This document shows positions 16,669 to 25,023 of a DNA stretch of 64,000 bases, piece after piece. How positions within the stretch are numbered: the stretch's first letter is position 1; each line of letters begins with the position of its first letter. Below the pieces are notes generated by a model that saw only the letters and a list, made by a program, of their open reading frames with translations, searched no databases and had not been told where the DNA came from. Made by a program: the position numbers and the translations under genes. This stretch comes from CAYNHF01 sp964397045 (GTDB taxonomy: Bacteria; Actinomycetota; Acidimicrobiia; Spongiisociales; UBA5794): contig CAYNHF010000038.1 of NCBI GenBank assembly GCA_964397045.1, forward strand, positions 1-64,000, read 5' to 3'.

Positions 16669-18546
16669 ATGTCCACACACATTCGCCAGTCGCGAGCGCG
16701 CACACGGGTCGTTGTGCTCGTCACGGTGCTCGCGCTCATGCTCAGCGCAGTCTTCGTGGGTACGGCAAGCGCCAAACCACCCGCCGCTGAGGACAACGTT
16801 CATTTCTGGCTCACCATCCTGCACAACAACGACGGAGAGTCGCAGGTAATCAATGCCGGCTCGGGCCTCGAGGACTTCGGGGGAGCGGCGCGGTTCAAGA
16901 CGGTCGTCGATGATCTGAAGTGGGAGGCGCTGCACGGGCCCTGGACCCAGCGAGGCGCCAAGCGTGGCATGGTCATGCTGTCTTCCGGCGACAACTTCCT
17001 GGCCGGTCCCGAGTTCAACGCGAGCCTCGTCAACGGGGTTCCGTTCTACGACACGATCGCGATGGAACTGATCGGCTACGACGCGGTGAGCCTGGGAAAT
17101 CACGACTTCGACTTCGGGCCAGACGTGCTGGCCGATTTCATCGACGGCTACGGACAGGCCCCGCAATATGTAGCAGCAAACCTGGATTTCAGTGGAGAGC
17201 CTCGGTTGCAGGCCTACGTTGATGCCGGCGTCATCGCTGCCACGACGATCGTCAAGGTGCGCGGAGAAACGATCGGCATCATCGGCCTGGAAACACCGAA
17301 CTTGCCGTTCATCTCGTCTCCCCGCAACGTGGTCGTTTCGGATGATCTCGTAGCGATTGTCCAGGCTTACGTCGACAAGCTGGAGGACGATGGCGTCGAC
17401 AAGATCATCCTGGCGGGCCACCTACAGAACATCACGAACGACATCGCTCTCGTCGGAGACGTGGACGGCGTCGATGTTGTGATCGCCGGCGGTGGTGACG
17501 AATTGCTCGCAGATGAAGGCGACCTGTTGATCCCTGGAGATGAGGGCGCGATCTTCGGGTCGTACCCGCAGATCGCCACCGATCTCAACGGCACCAACGT
17601 CCCGGTCGTAACGACCTCCGGTGAGTACCGGTATGTCGGCAAACTCGTGGTCGGCTTTGACAAGGCCGGGAACGTGGTCGCGATCGAGGACGGCCGCAGC
17701 GGGCCCGTCCGAGTCACAACCGGCACCTGCAACGACACACTGCCGTGTGAAGACGCCGTGGTACCAAACGCCGCGATGCAAACCCTGGTGGTCGATCCGG
17801 TCCAGGCATATGTCGAAGATCTCGACGGCCAGATCATCGGTTCCTCGGAGGTGGATCTCGACGGGCTCCGCAATAGCGTGCGCTCGATGGAGACCAACGA
17901 AGGCAACCTGATCGCGGACTCCCTCAGGTGGCAGGCTGCGCAGGTGGCGGCAGACTTCGGGGTTCCGGTGCCACAGGTCGCGCTACAGAACGGCGGCGGG
18001 ATTCGCAACAACACGATCATTCCCGCCGGACCGATCTCTGAGCTGGACACATTTGACATGGTGCCGTTCGCCAACTTCGTGTCTGTGGTACCAGCGATCC
18101 CGCGTGACCAATTCAAAGAGATCCTCGAGAACGCGGTCGCATGCACCCAGCCCGGCGACTTCGCTGCGAATCCGAATTGTGGGAGCGGGCGGTTCGCTCA
18201 GATCTCCGGGTTCAGCATGGTGTGGGACCCGACCGGAACCGGTTTGATCCAGGACGTCGACGGGAATGTGATCACGCCCGGCACCCGGGTGCAGACCGCC
18301 GAGCTCGATGACGGAACGTCAGTCGTAGCGGGGGGAGCGGTGGTCCCCGGCGGCCCGATCGATATCGCCACCATCGACTTCCTTGCCAACGGTGGTGATC
18401 AGTACCCCTACCGGGGTGCCGACTTCACCAGGGTCGGGTTCACGTATCAGCAGGCGCTCAGCAACTACATCCAGGACGCCCTCGGCGGACTGATCAGCGA
18501 GGCGCAGTACCCCGTGGGAGGGGAAGGCCGCAACACGGAGCTCTAG
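16669..18546 (+). CDS. Exported UshA-like 5'-nucleotidase / metallophosphatase
   Basis: 625 residues from the ATG at 16669, preceded by AAGGAGGGG. A signal peptide with AxA cleavage (GTASA, about residue 36) exports it. The N-terminal calcineurin-like domain has the metal motifs ILHNNDGES, SSGDNFLAG, SLGNHDFDFG and ILAGH. The ND-x-H of classical UshA is replaced by NNDGES. The C-terminal 5'-nucleotidase domain (about 405-620) has ETNEGNLIADSLRW, LQNGGGIRNN and FANFVSVV. It should release nucleosides and phosphate from nucleotides outside the cell. A strong hairpin follows the stop. There is no sortase or other C-terminal anchor, so it is probably secreted. Confidence 0.92.
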   Translation: MSTHIRQSRARTRVVVLVTVLALMLSAVFVGTASAKPPAAEDNVHFWLTILHNNDGESQVINAGSGLEDFGGAARFKTVVDDLKWEALHGPWTQRGAKRGMVMLSSGDNFLAGPEFNASLVNGVPFYDTIAMELIGYDAVSLGNHDFDFGPDVLADFIDGYGQAPQYVAANLDFSGEPRLQAYVDAGVIAATTIVKVRGETIGIIGLETPNLPFISSPRNVVVSDDLVAIVQAYVDKLEDDGVDKIILAGHLQNITNDIALVGDVDGVDVVIAGGGDELLADEGDLLIPGDEGAIFGSYPQIATDLNGTNVPVVTTSGEYRYVGKLVVGFDKAGNVVAIEDGRSGPVRVTTGTCNDTLPCEDAVVPNAAMQTLVVDPVQAYVEDLDGQIIGSSEVDLDGLRNSVRSMETNEGNLIADSLRWQAAQVAADFGVPVPQVALQNGGGIRNNTIIPAGPISELDTFDMVPFANFVSVVPAIPRDQFKEILENAVACTQPGDFAANPNCGSGRFAQISGFSMVWDPTGTGLIQDVDGNVITPGTRVQTAELDDGTSVVAGGAVVPGGPIDIATIDFLANGGDQYPYRGADFTRVGFTYQQALSNYIQDALGGLISEAQYPVGGEGRNTEL

Positions 18547-18576
18547 AACCGCGCCACCGCGCGAGTGGGGCTTGAT

Positions 18577-18613
18577 GTTGGTGCCCGGGCGCTTCTGTAG
18601 CCCGGGCACCAAC
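18577..18613. terminator. Hairpin between convergent genes
   Basis: A perfect 14-bp stem (GTTGGTGCCCGGGC and its complement) with a 9-base loop lies 30 bases past the nucleotidase stop and 60 bases before the end of the convergent META gene. There is no long T-run. Its position fits a bidirectional terminator. Confidence 0.75.
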
Positions 18614-18674
18614 GCGATGTCTCGGGAGGCTGGATCAGTCGACGTACTGAGGTGGCTGCCGTCTGACTACTTGG

Positions 18675-19277
18675 TCACTCGCCGGGTTCGGCAAAGATGA
18701 GTGCGAAACCGTCTGCGGCGCGCAGCGACAGGGAGCCGCGGACGACAACCCAGCGCCCGACCTGGATGAGAGCGGCGAAGTACCCGGTCTCCTGGCTCAT
18801 CACATTGCTCGGTGACTCGCATGCCTTCTCAGTGAAGGAGAGGTCGGTGATCGTCATGGCCTGGCCGTCGTTCGGGTCTCTGGTGCCGTCCACGAACTCG
18901 TCGTATGCGCCGGACACCTCGTACGTCCCCTGGTAGGTGTTGCAGCCGCTGAAGCCCGCCAGGACGCCCGGGCCTTCGAAAGTCAGCGTGATCTCGGTTC
19001 CGGGCCACAGGTTGGTCAAGGAACCGCTCTCGAGCACGTATTCGGTCACGTTCCAGGAGGTGCCGGCCAGGTCGGGGGCGGCCGACACGGTGTCTCTGGT
19101 AGTGGTCGTCGTAGCCACGGCCGCAGACGACGTTGCCGATGTCGTCGCACCTCCGCTGCCTGGGTCCTGGGTTGGTGCGGTGTCGGATTCCCCACCACAG
19201 GCCGTCAGCGCGAGGGCCAGGGTCACGAGAATCAGCAGGGCGACGGGGGAGAGCCGGGCGGTATCGCTGCGGATCAT
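18675..19277 (-). CDS. META-domain lipoprotein
   Basis: 200 residues from the ATG at 19277. A TANNNT box (TATGTT) ends 6 bases before the ATG, so the transcript is probably leaderless; this fixes the start over the longer frame. The lipobox is LALTAC. A short Thr/Ser stalk follows, then one META (HslJ-like) domain over residues about 72-195: LAGTSWNVTEY, ITLTFEGPGVLAGFSGCNTYQGTYEV, TDLSFTEKAC and AALIQV. META domains occur in heat-shock protein HslJ and secreted proteins; their role is poorly known. The two Cys in the domain could form a disulfide outside the cell. Confidence 0.85.
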   Translation of the reverse strand: MIRSDTARLSPVALLILVTLALALTACGGESDTAPTQDPGSGGATTSATSSAAVATTTTTRDTVSAAPDLAGTSWNVTEYVLESGSLTNLWPGTEITLTFEGPGVLAGFSGCNTYQGTYEVSGAYDEFVDGTRDPNDGQAMTITDLSFTEKACESPSNVMSQETGYFAALIQVGRWVVVRGSLSLRAADGFALIFAEPGE

Positions 19278-19283
19278 GCTCCA

Positions 19284-19289
19284 AACATA
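19284..19289 (-). promoter_or_regulatory. Leaderless -10 box, META lipoprotein
   Basis: TATGTT on the minus strand, six bases before the ATG at 19277, fits TANNNT with transcription starting at the start codon. Confidence 0.5.
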
Positions 19290-19488
19290 CAGGTTCGCCG
19301 TATGCCGTGCCTTCGGGTGGCCGGTCAACGGCGTCTTCTGGGAGTCGGCAGATGAACGGGCTCGTCCTTGGTGCAGCGCTCAGCCGATTCGCCTGGTGCG
19401 GACGGCGAGCCGGTTCAACCCGGCGCCGGCGACGTACGGTCTTCACTCAGCGGTGATCGGCGTGTTCAGGAGACCCTTGACGGCTGTT

Positions 19489-19845
19489 TCACCCTTCTCG
19501 CGATAGGCACCAGGCGTCGACGATGGACAGCAGGGCCGAGGCAGATTCGTTCACTTCTTCGACCGTCGTGAACTTGGCGTAGCGGGCGGTCTTGCCTCCA
19601 CCTTCCAGCAAAGGGTGATCGCCGGGTATAGAAGCTCCGGTATGGAACATGAGGCTGACGTGGGCCTTGGTGCGGGGGTTGAAGCTCGCCATGTTGCCTT
19701 CGTACATGAAGGTGGGGCTCTGCCACTTGATGGTTTCTGTCACTCGCTCGTCCGACAGGATTATCCCGCGTACCCGCAGCATGGTGTCCTTGGCCGGGTG
19801 CTCATAGCGATCAAACCAGGCGTCGACTTCGGGGTTGGTCGGCAT
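19489..19845 (-). CDS. DUF1801 (YdhG-like) protein
   Basis: 118 residues covering the whole DUF1801 fold: DAWFDRYEHPAKDTMLRVRGIIL at the start, TIKWQSPTFMYEGNMASF in the middle (the conserved W-x-x-P-x-F/Y segment) and KFTTVEEVNESASALLSIVDAW at the end. It is a small cytoplasmic alpha/beta protein of unknown biochemical role, similar to proteins annotated as iron chaperone-like. The start is supported by a TAGCTT box six bases before the ATG. No operon partner; the META gene lies downstream on the same strand. Confidence 0.85.
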   Translation of the reverse strand: MPTNPEVDAWFDRYEHPAKDTMLRVRGIILSDERVTETIKWQSPTFMYEGNMASFNPRTKAHVSLMFHTGASIPGDHPLLEGGGKTARYAKFTTVEEVNESASALLSIVDAWCLSREG

Positions 19846-19851
19846 GTCACC

Positions 19852-19857
19852 AAGCTA
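19852..19857 (-). promoter_or_regulatory. Leaderless -10 box, DUF1801 gene
   Basis: TAGCTT on the minus strand, six bases before the ATG at 19845. Confidence 0.5.
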
Positions 19858-20091
19858 GCTGAAATCACGGGTGCGAATCAGCCGGCGCCACCACGGCATC
19901 AGGGTGGACAGGGATCGGCAATCAGGTCCGTCATTGCGAGAGCGATGAGGACATCACGCACGAGGGGATGCCAGGAGTCGTGCGGGAAGCAAGCTACCTT
20001 CCGTGGATCTGCCAATCCGAAGCCCCGGGAATCCATATTCAAGCGCGCGGGCAAAGAACCGATAAGCTGGTCAGGACACAAGGAGCCGGTC

Positions 20092-20280
20092 ATTCGGGAC
20101 GAACAAATCAAGAGAGCCAACGACCTCATCGAGCAGAGTCGGGACCTCGCGGCAGCCGCTATCGCGGCGCTGGCAACCGGCGACCATGTCGAGTTTCGTC
20201 GCAAGTGGCACCAGCACGAGTTCGTCGACCACGAGTTGGGCGAAGTCATCACGATCCTCGTGGACGAGGAGGACTCCTAG
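20092..20280 (+). CDS. Small helical protein, probable ATT start
   Basis: 62 residues, mostly helix: IKRANDLIEQSRDLAAAAIAALATGDHVEF, then a His-rich turn (KWHQHEFVDHELGE) and an acidic end. The frame continues upstream without a stop, but that part is not protein-like. No ATG, GTG or TTG sits near the region where protein-like sequence begins. An ATT codon has a perfect AAGGAG six bases before it, so I place the start there. The conserved-looking His/Glu/Asp cluster might bind metal. I do not recognise the family. Confidence 0.5.
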   Translation: MRDEQIKRANDLIEQSRDLAAAAIAALATGDHVEFRRKWHQHEFVDHELGEVITILVDEEDS

Positions 20281-20362
20281 AACCACGTCACGCGCCTGCT
20301 TCGAGTGATCGGGGTCCCCGGCATAGGATGACATCGACGGCATCGGGATGGGAGGCACACGA

Positions 20363-21124
20363 ATGGCCAGGATCGTCGGCATTCACGGGGCGTTCCACGA
20401 GTTGTGGGGACCGCATCAAGTCGAATCCAGATGGCTGCCTGCACTCCGCGACGGCTTGTGGCACGACGAGGTGATGCTGGACGGCGACGATTTTGTGGTG
20501 GCGTTCTACGGCGACATCTTCCGTGCCCATCCCGACGAAGGCCTGCCGGGAGACGTCGAGCTGATAGAGATCGCGGAGCGAAGTGGACTCATCGATATTG
20601 CGGAAGAAGAGATGGGTGCCGGCGGCCTGGAGAAGCTGGCAGCGGAGATCGGTGTAGAAGTCCTTCGCAGCCTCGTCCATCAATTGGCCCGGTACTTCGC
20701 AGATGACGAGGTTCGTGCCGCAGTACAAGGACGCCTCGAAGCGCGAATCGACGGCGACAGCAGGGTAATCGTGGCTCACTCCATGGGGACCGTGGTTGCC
20801 TACGAAGCGCTGTGTCGTCATCCCGAATGGCCGGTGACGACACTCGTGACGCTCGGCTCGCCGCTTGGTGGGCCCTTTGTACAAGCGAAAGTCCAGCCCG
20901 GACCGAGTCCAGATGGAGTGCGCCCGTGGCCCGCGACGCTGCAACGCTGGACCAACGTTGCAGCCGCCCGCGACACGGTGGCGGCCGATCCTCGGTTGAA
21001 TCCACTGTTCATGGGTCATATCGAAGACGTCGTGGTCGACAATGGGAATCGTGCTCATGCCGCGGAGCCGTACCTGAACGCGGCTGTCACGGGTCGTGCC
21101 GTGGCGCTTGGCCTCGTCACGTGA
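20363..21124 (+). CDS. Alpha/beta hydrolase (PGAP1-like lipase fold)
   Basis: 253 residues from the ATG at 20363, preceded by GGGAGG. It opens with ARIVGIHGAFHELWGP, where an HGxxH motif contributes the oxyanion hole, and has the elbow VAHSMGTVVAYEAL (Ser near residue 140). GSPLGG after the next strand and PLFMGHIEDV near the C-terminus supply the remaining triad region. This order, with a helical insertion before the elbow, is that of serine hydrolases in the esterase/lipase group acting in the cytoplasm. There is no signal peptide. The substrate is unknown. A TAGGAT box 33 bases upstream may be its -10. Confidence 0.8.
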   Translation: MARIVGIHGAFHELWGPHQVESRWLPALRDGLWHDEVMLDGDDFVVAFYGDIFRAHPDEGLPGDVELIEIAERSGLIDIAEEEMGAGGLEKLAAEIGVEVLRSLVHQLARYFADDEVRAAVQGRLEARIDGDSRVIVAHSMGTVVAYEALCRHPEWPVTTLVTLGSPLGGPFVQAKVQPGPSPDGVRPWPATLQRWTNVAAARDTVAADPRLNPLFMGHIEDVVVDNGNRAHAAEPYLNAAVTGRAVALGLVT

Positions 21125-21224
21125 AGCCATCATCCCACCCTCTCTCGGTGCCGACTGGAGGCGGCCGGGCCGGCTATCGGAGACTGCGGGTGAAGGGCAC
21201 CGGATAGGCGAAGGGCCCGATTCC

Positions 21225-21230
21225 TAGAAT
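21225..21230 (+). promoter_or_regulatory. Possible -10 box of the YqhA-like gene
   Basis: TAGAAT lies 24 bases before the GTG start at 21255. The -35 region is weak. Confidence 0.4.
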
Positions 21231-21254
21231 GGGCGCGCCGATTGGAGGAACAAC

Positions 21255-21761
21255 GTGGAAGCGGTCTTCAGGGTCAGGTACATCAGCGTCATCGCCGTGT
21301 TGTTCGGTGCCGTGGCTGCGGTCCTCATGTTCTTCATCGGTGCCGTCACCACCGTGAAGGCGATTGGCGTGTACCTCGGTTCCGGAGAGGCCAAGGCTTT
21401 CAGCAGCGACGCTGCGCTGGAAACCACCGTGGACATCGTGTCGTCTCTGGATCAATTCTTGCTGGGCCTGGTGCTCCTCGTATTTGCCTACGGCGTATAC
21501 AGCCTCTGGGTTGTGGCAGACGCCGACTCGTGGGAGGTCCGCCGGACGGAGATTCGGGCGCCCGACTGGCTCAAGGTCGACAGTGTCACCGACCTCAAGG
21601 TAAAGCTCATCGAGGTGATAGCGGTACTGCTGGCGGTGCTCTTCCTCAAGGGAATCCTTGCCGAACCTGACAATGTGGCGTGGCCGGATCTGGTGGTACC
21701 GATCGCAGTCGCCCTGTTCGCGTTGACCGTGTGGCTCATCCGACAGTCAGAACATCACTAG
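21255..21761 (+). CDS. YqhA-family (UPF0114) membrane protein
   Basis: 168 residues from a GTG with GGAGG upstream. It has four membrane helices, at about 9-35, 66-92, 117-137 and 143-161. The family signature is visible: an N-terminal FRVRYISVIAVL, the loop SLDQFLLGLVLLVFAYGVYSLWV, and the conserved WLKVDSVTDLKVKLIEVIAV before helix 3. YqhA proteins are found across bacteria and their activity is not established. The length equals the family norm. The next small frame begins 48 bases later. Confidence 0.88.
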   Translation: MEAVFRVRYISVIAVLFGAVAAVLMFFIGAVTTVKAIGVYLGSGEAKAFSSDAALETTVDIVSSLDQFLLGLVLLVFAYGVYSLWVVADADSWEVRRTEIRAPDWLKVDSVTDLKVKLIEVIAVLLAVLFLKGILAEPDNVAWPDLVVPIAVALFALTVWLIRQSEHH

Positions 21762-21808
21762 CCGCCTGGAGTAAGGGCCGACAGCATCATTGAAAAGGGG
21801 GTAGCAGG

Positions 21809-22098
21809 ATGACGGATCGTTCGCGATTTCACGCTGAGATCACTCGTGCCGGCGTTCTGCCAAGACGCTTCGGCAAGTGGCGTGGGCCGCAATCGCGGTG
21901 AGCTTGACGATCATTGCAGTCACCTTGTTGTTCTGGATTCGGGATGATCTGTCTTTCCCGGTTGCCATGTTGGTCGTGTTGTTCACCCTGCTCGGCGGCC
22001 TGCTTGCGGGGGACACGGCGCTGGCGTCTGCCACGAGCCTCGAACTGGCCGCGTCTCGTCTCGAACTCCAGGTGACTCAGCTCGACTCGGATACCTGA
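21809..22098 (+). CDS. Small membrane protein split over two frames
   Basis: An ATG at 21809 opens a 30-codon frame ending at 21901. In another frame, GTG 21877 to TGA 22098 encodes 73 residues with two membrane helices (ISLTIIAV-type residues 3-20 and AMLVVLFTLLGGLLAG at 29-45) and a Leu/Glu-rich tail typical of a coiled coil. The N-terminal frame is basic and hydrophilic, as expected of the cytoplasmic head of this same protein. Joining the two at about 21875 would give a single 95-residue protein. Either a frameshift has split one gene or two overlapping genes exist. The 3' end overlaps the convergent gene by 22 bases. Confidence 0.5.
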
Positions 22099-22613
22099 AT
22101 ACAGTTCGCGGGCAGGTCGTTGCCGCTGATCTTGAAATCGTCACAGGTGAGGAATGCGCTATTCCTGTAACCGAGCGCCCAACCAGCGGCCGCGAATACG
22201 AGGACGGTGACGACGATGGTGACCTTGCCCGAACTCGAGAGTTCGAGGAAGTCGGGATTGATGGCTGAGATCAGGATCCAGGCAATGAACGGAAGGCAAA
22301 TCACCGTGACTGCCATCGCCGCCACATACACGCCTTCGTCGAGTACGCCCCCTTGTTCTGGAGCATCGAGTATCGCGAGTCCAAGCCACAGGCTCGGAAT
22401 GATCAGCACGATCCGGCCCCACCATCCGTTGGGTGGAAGGTCCGAAACTAGCGAGGCGCCGAGCACGATGGTGGCCACCACCCATACCGTCAGGATGCGG
22501 TCGAAGAACACCACCCCGAAGGCGCCCAGGTTGAAAGCAAGCGAAAAACCCACCGACGCACTGGGCACCAGGATCAGCAGGGCGGCGCGTTGGCTGGGGG
22601 GGTCCGTCATCAT
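22077..22613 (-). CDS. Small polytopic membrane protein
   Basis: 178 residues from ATG ATG at 22613; the frame continues upstream over pncB but that part is Arg/Pro-rich and not protein-like. There are five hydrophobic segments: about 10-33 (AALLILVPSASVGFSLAF), 37-55, 65-82, 88-112 and 122-143. A soluble tail carries two Cys (LTCDDFKISGNDLPANC) and so may be external with a disulfide. I do not recognise the family. It sits 128 bases downstream of pncB on the same strand, but no functional link is evident. Confidence 0.55.
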   Translation of the reverse strand: MMTDPPSQRAALLILVPSASVGFSLAFNLGAFGVVFFDRILTVWVVATIVLGASLVSDLPPNGWWGRIVLIIPSLWLGLAILDAPEQGGVLDEGVYVAAMAVTVICLPFIAWILISAINPDFLELSSSGKVTIVVTVLVFAAAGWALGYRNSAFLTCDDFKISGNDLPANCIQVSESS

Positions 22614-22741
22614 TGGATGCCGATTTTGCCTCACCGATGGCAGGTTTGTCGATCCGGCCCGCCGCGAAGGCGAAGTTCTCAGTTGGGGCCGGGTGCAATC
22701 GCGGTCTGAGCCATCAGTAGGGCGGAAACGGTGGCTGCCGC

Positions 22742-24304
22742 TCAGAGGGTCGGTTGCGGAGTCCCGCCGGTGGAGGTCAGCAGATCCTGCTTCAGATCCC
22801 GGAGTTGGCGAGTCAGCGATACGTGGTAGATGTGTGGGTTGATGAGGCGACGAACGCCGGGGTCCAGGCGTGTCAGGTCCTCTTGTCTGCGGTGCTGGAG
22901 GTCGGCCAGCGTTGCTTGCTCTGCGACCCGTTGGCCGTGGCGGAGCACCTCGGTGAGGAGCGGCTCCACGTGTGAAAGCTCCGAGGCGGCCAACTCGCGC
23001 CGCTTGCCCGGCTGAATCGGGTGATGGAGCTGCCAAGGGTCCGTGGTCTCGGTGTCGACGCCTGAGACGCCGATGACGTCTGCCGTCGCTCTTCCCCTCT
23101 GGTCGTAAAGGCGCCAGACATCCTTGACGCCGGGCGCCGGAACCTTGGCCGCATTTTCCGAGCGCTTCATGGCCGGCACCCACTCTCCCTCGTGCTGGAC
23201 CGCCACCGCTTTGTACACGCCGTCGAGCAGCGGATCACCATACGAAGTCAGCAGTCGTCCCCCGACGCCGAACATGAGCCGACCGATGAGGTGATCGGCA
23301 TCGATGCCGTACCGGGGTGCCTCATCCTCGATCTGCGTCATGATCTGCCAGATGGCGAGTTCGTCGAGGCCGCTGGACAAGACGATTGCGGTATCTGGGA
23401 ACCCTGCCCTGTTGAGCATGGATGCCGCCTGGATGCTGAGATACGCCAGGTCGCCCGAGTCGAGCCGAACCCCGGCAGGCTCGTGGCCGCGGCGTTGCAG
23501 CTCCTCAAAGACCTTGATGGCATTCGGGATACCGGACTCGAGGGTGTCGACGCTATCAACGAGGAGGACGCAATCGTCCGGGTACAGATCGGCATAGGCG
23601 CGGAATGCCGCGAGTTCCCCCTCGCCGAGCGCCAGAAACATCTGCACCATGCTGTGTCCGTGGGTTCCTTTGGGGGTCGAACCGACCACCTGGGACATTC
23701 CGACGTTCGAGGAGAAGTCGACGCCTCCGACGAGCGCGGCACGGGTCCCGGCGTTAGACCCGAATCCTGGGCCTCTGCGCAGGCCGAAGTCCATGACTGG
23801 CCTGCCGCGGGCAGCCGCCGTCACCCGGGCAGCCTTCGTAGCGATCAACGTCTGGTAGTTCAGGAAGTTGAGGAGCGGAGTCTCGAGGATCTGCGCCATG
23901 GCGAGCGGTCCCTCGACCACGGTCAGCGGCACGTTGGCATGCACCACTCTGCCCTCGGGGATAGCTCGCATCGAAATCCCGTCGAACCCTCCTTCGGTCC
24001 TCAGCCAGTCGATGAAATCGGCGGCAAACAGAGGTGTCCCCGCCCTGCCCCGTTGTGCCGCGAGAAACTCCAGGTCCTTCTCCCGGAAGTGCGCCTCGGG
24101 GATCCAGTCGAGCAGTGAATCCAGGCCTGCGTTGATGCACAGCCCGGCCTGGTGGGTGCCGTAATCGGGGTAGCTCCGGAAAAAGTGGTCGAACTGAGCA
24201 GGGCGTTCGTGAAGGCCCATCCGGAAGTAGAGCTGAGCCATGGTGAACTGATAGAAGTCCGTGAGAAGGATCCCTTGGGAGGTGGAGAGGTCCGCATGTC
24301 TCAC
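22742..24304 (-). CDS. pncB: Nicotinate phosphoribosyltransferase
   Basis: 520 residues. It converts nicotinate and PRPP (with ATP) to nicotinate mononucleotide in the Preiss-Handler NAD salvage pathway. Motifs: LLTDFYQFTMAQLYF at the start, RGRPVMDFGLRRGPGFGSNAGTRAA, the KGTHGHSMVQ segment around the conserved His, GVRLDSGDLAYLS for PRPP binding, and LMFGVGGRLLTSYGDP. The C-terminal part is longer than in enterobacterial PncB and matches the longer actinobacterial form. The GTG start overlaps the stop of the nicotinamidase gene (GTGA), so both are made from one mRNA and nicotinate can pass directly to this enzyme. Confidence 0.95.
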   Translation of the reverse strand: MRHADLSTSQGILLTDFYQFTMAQLYFRMGLHERPAQFDHFFRSYPDYGTHQAGLCINAGLDSLLDWIPEAHFREKDLEFLAAQRGRAGTPLFAADFIDWLRTEGGFDGISMRAIPEGRVVHANVPLTVVEGPLAMAQILETPLLNFLNYQTLIATKAARVTAAARGRPVMDFGLRRGPGFGSNAGTRAALVGGVDFSSNVGMSQVVGSTPKGTHGHSMVQMFLALGEGELAAFRAYADLYPDDCVLLVDSVDTLESGIPNAIKVFEELQRRGHEPAGVRLDSGDLAYLSIQAASMLNRAGFPDTAIVLSSGLDELAIWQIMTQIEDEAPRYGIDADHLIGRLMFGVGGRLLTSYGDPLLDGVYKAVAVQHEGEWVPAMKRSENAAKVPAPGVKDVWRLYDQRGRATADVIGVSGVDTETTDPWQLHHPIQPGKRRELAASELSHVEPLLTEVLRHGQRVAEQATLADLQHRRQEDLTRLDPGVRRLINPHIYHVSLTRQLRDLKQDLLTSTGGTPQPTL

Positions 24305-24894
24305 AACAGCTCTACTCCCGCCTCGACCAGTGCCGTCCGGGCGGCAGCACTATCGGCCGCATTCAGCTCCACCGGTCGGGTCGCCGCGATGAGTACCGCC
24401 GTCTCGAATCCTTCGGTGACGCCGTCGATCGCGGTGTCCTTCACGCAGTAGTCGAGCGCGAGTCCCACGACCACCAGCCGCTCGATCGCCCTGGCCCGCA
24501 GCATGGCGGTTAGTTCAGTTGCTACGACCTCACTCGACATAGGGTCCCGCATCGTGAACCCGGAGTAGCCATCCTCGCCGTCGCTTCCCTTGCGGACCGC
24601 AGGGCCTGCGATCACCAGGTCGGAGTGGAAATCTGCACCCCACGTTCCGCCGACGCAGTGCACCGGCCAGATCCCACCGTCCTGCGCGAAGTGTGGGGTG
24701 TGCGGCGGATGCCAGTCCTGGGTGTAGCAGACGAAGCCTCCTGCGGTGCGAGCGCGATCTATCTCGAGGTTGATGATGGGGACGACCTCCTCGCCGCCTC
24801 CGACGTACAGTCCGCCGTTGGGGTTTGCAAAGTCATTCTGGACGTCCACCACAAGCAATGCGGTCGCCTCGTTGTAGGAAACAGGCTCCACCAT
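24301..24894 (-). CDS. pncA: Nicotinamidase
   Basis: 197 residues from the ATG at 24894; a leaderless promoter box six bases upstream fixes this start over the longer frame. It hydrolyses nicotinamide to nicotinate and ammonia. The isochorismatase-like fold shows VVDVQNDF (catalytic Asp), the metal site DWHPPHTPHF (Asp/His/His), RKGSDGEDGYSGF (catalytic Lys) and VVGLALDYCVKDTA (nucleophile Cys with the preceding cis-peptide region). It is the first gene of the pncA-pncB pair, feeding NAD salvage. Length and motif order are those of the family. Confidence 0.95.
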   Translation of the reverse strand: MVEPVSYNEATALLVVDVQNDFANPNGGLYVGGGEEVVPIINLEIDRARTAGGFVCYTQDWHPPHTPHFAQDGGIWPVHCVGGTWGADFHSDLVIAGPAVRKGSDGEDGYSGFTMRDPMSSEVVATELTAMLRARAIERLVVVGLALDYCVKDTAIDGVTEGFETAVLIAATRPVELNAADSAAARTALVEAGVELL

Positions 24895-24900
24895 GGGCCG

Positions 24901-24906
24901 ACGATA
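24901..24906 (-). promoter_or_regulatory. Leaderless -10 box, pncA
   Basis: TATCGT on the minus strand, six bases before the pncA ATG. It fits TANNNT with transcription from the start codon. Confidence 0.5.
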
Positions 24907-24959
24907 CTGCCCCGAGTTCGCTTCAAATTCACGGACACGGTGTTCATCCCGTACGTGCA

Positions 24960-24985
24960 GGAGGCCCGGCAGTCGCCGGGCCTCC
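24960..24985. terminator. Hairpin downstream of the subtilase gene
   Basis: A perfect 11-bp stem (GGAGGCCCGGC and complement) with a 4-base loop, 39 bases after the protease stop and before the pncA promoter. There is no T-run, but the hairpin is compact and GC-rich, so termination is likely. Confidence 0.7.
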
Positions 24986-25023
24986 ATGGGATGGGGTTGC
25001 TGCTCAGGTGTCCAGAGGACCGA

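Noticed and set aside
19615..20091. Upstream part of the 221-codon frame ending at 20280
   Set aside because: It is the antisense of the DUF1801 gene and is not protein-like. Only the last 62 codons look real.
22614..23183. Upstream extension of the small membrane protein frame across pncB
   Set aside because: The extra residues are Arg/Pro/Gly-rich, lie over a certain gene in another frame, and have no ribosome binding site.
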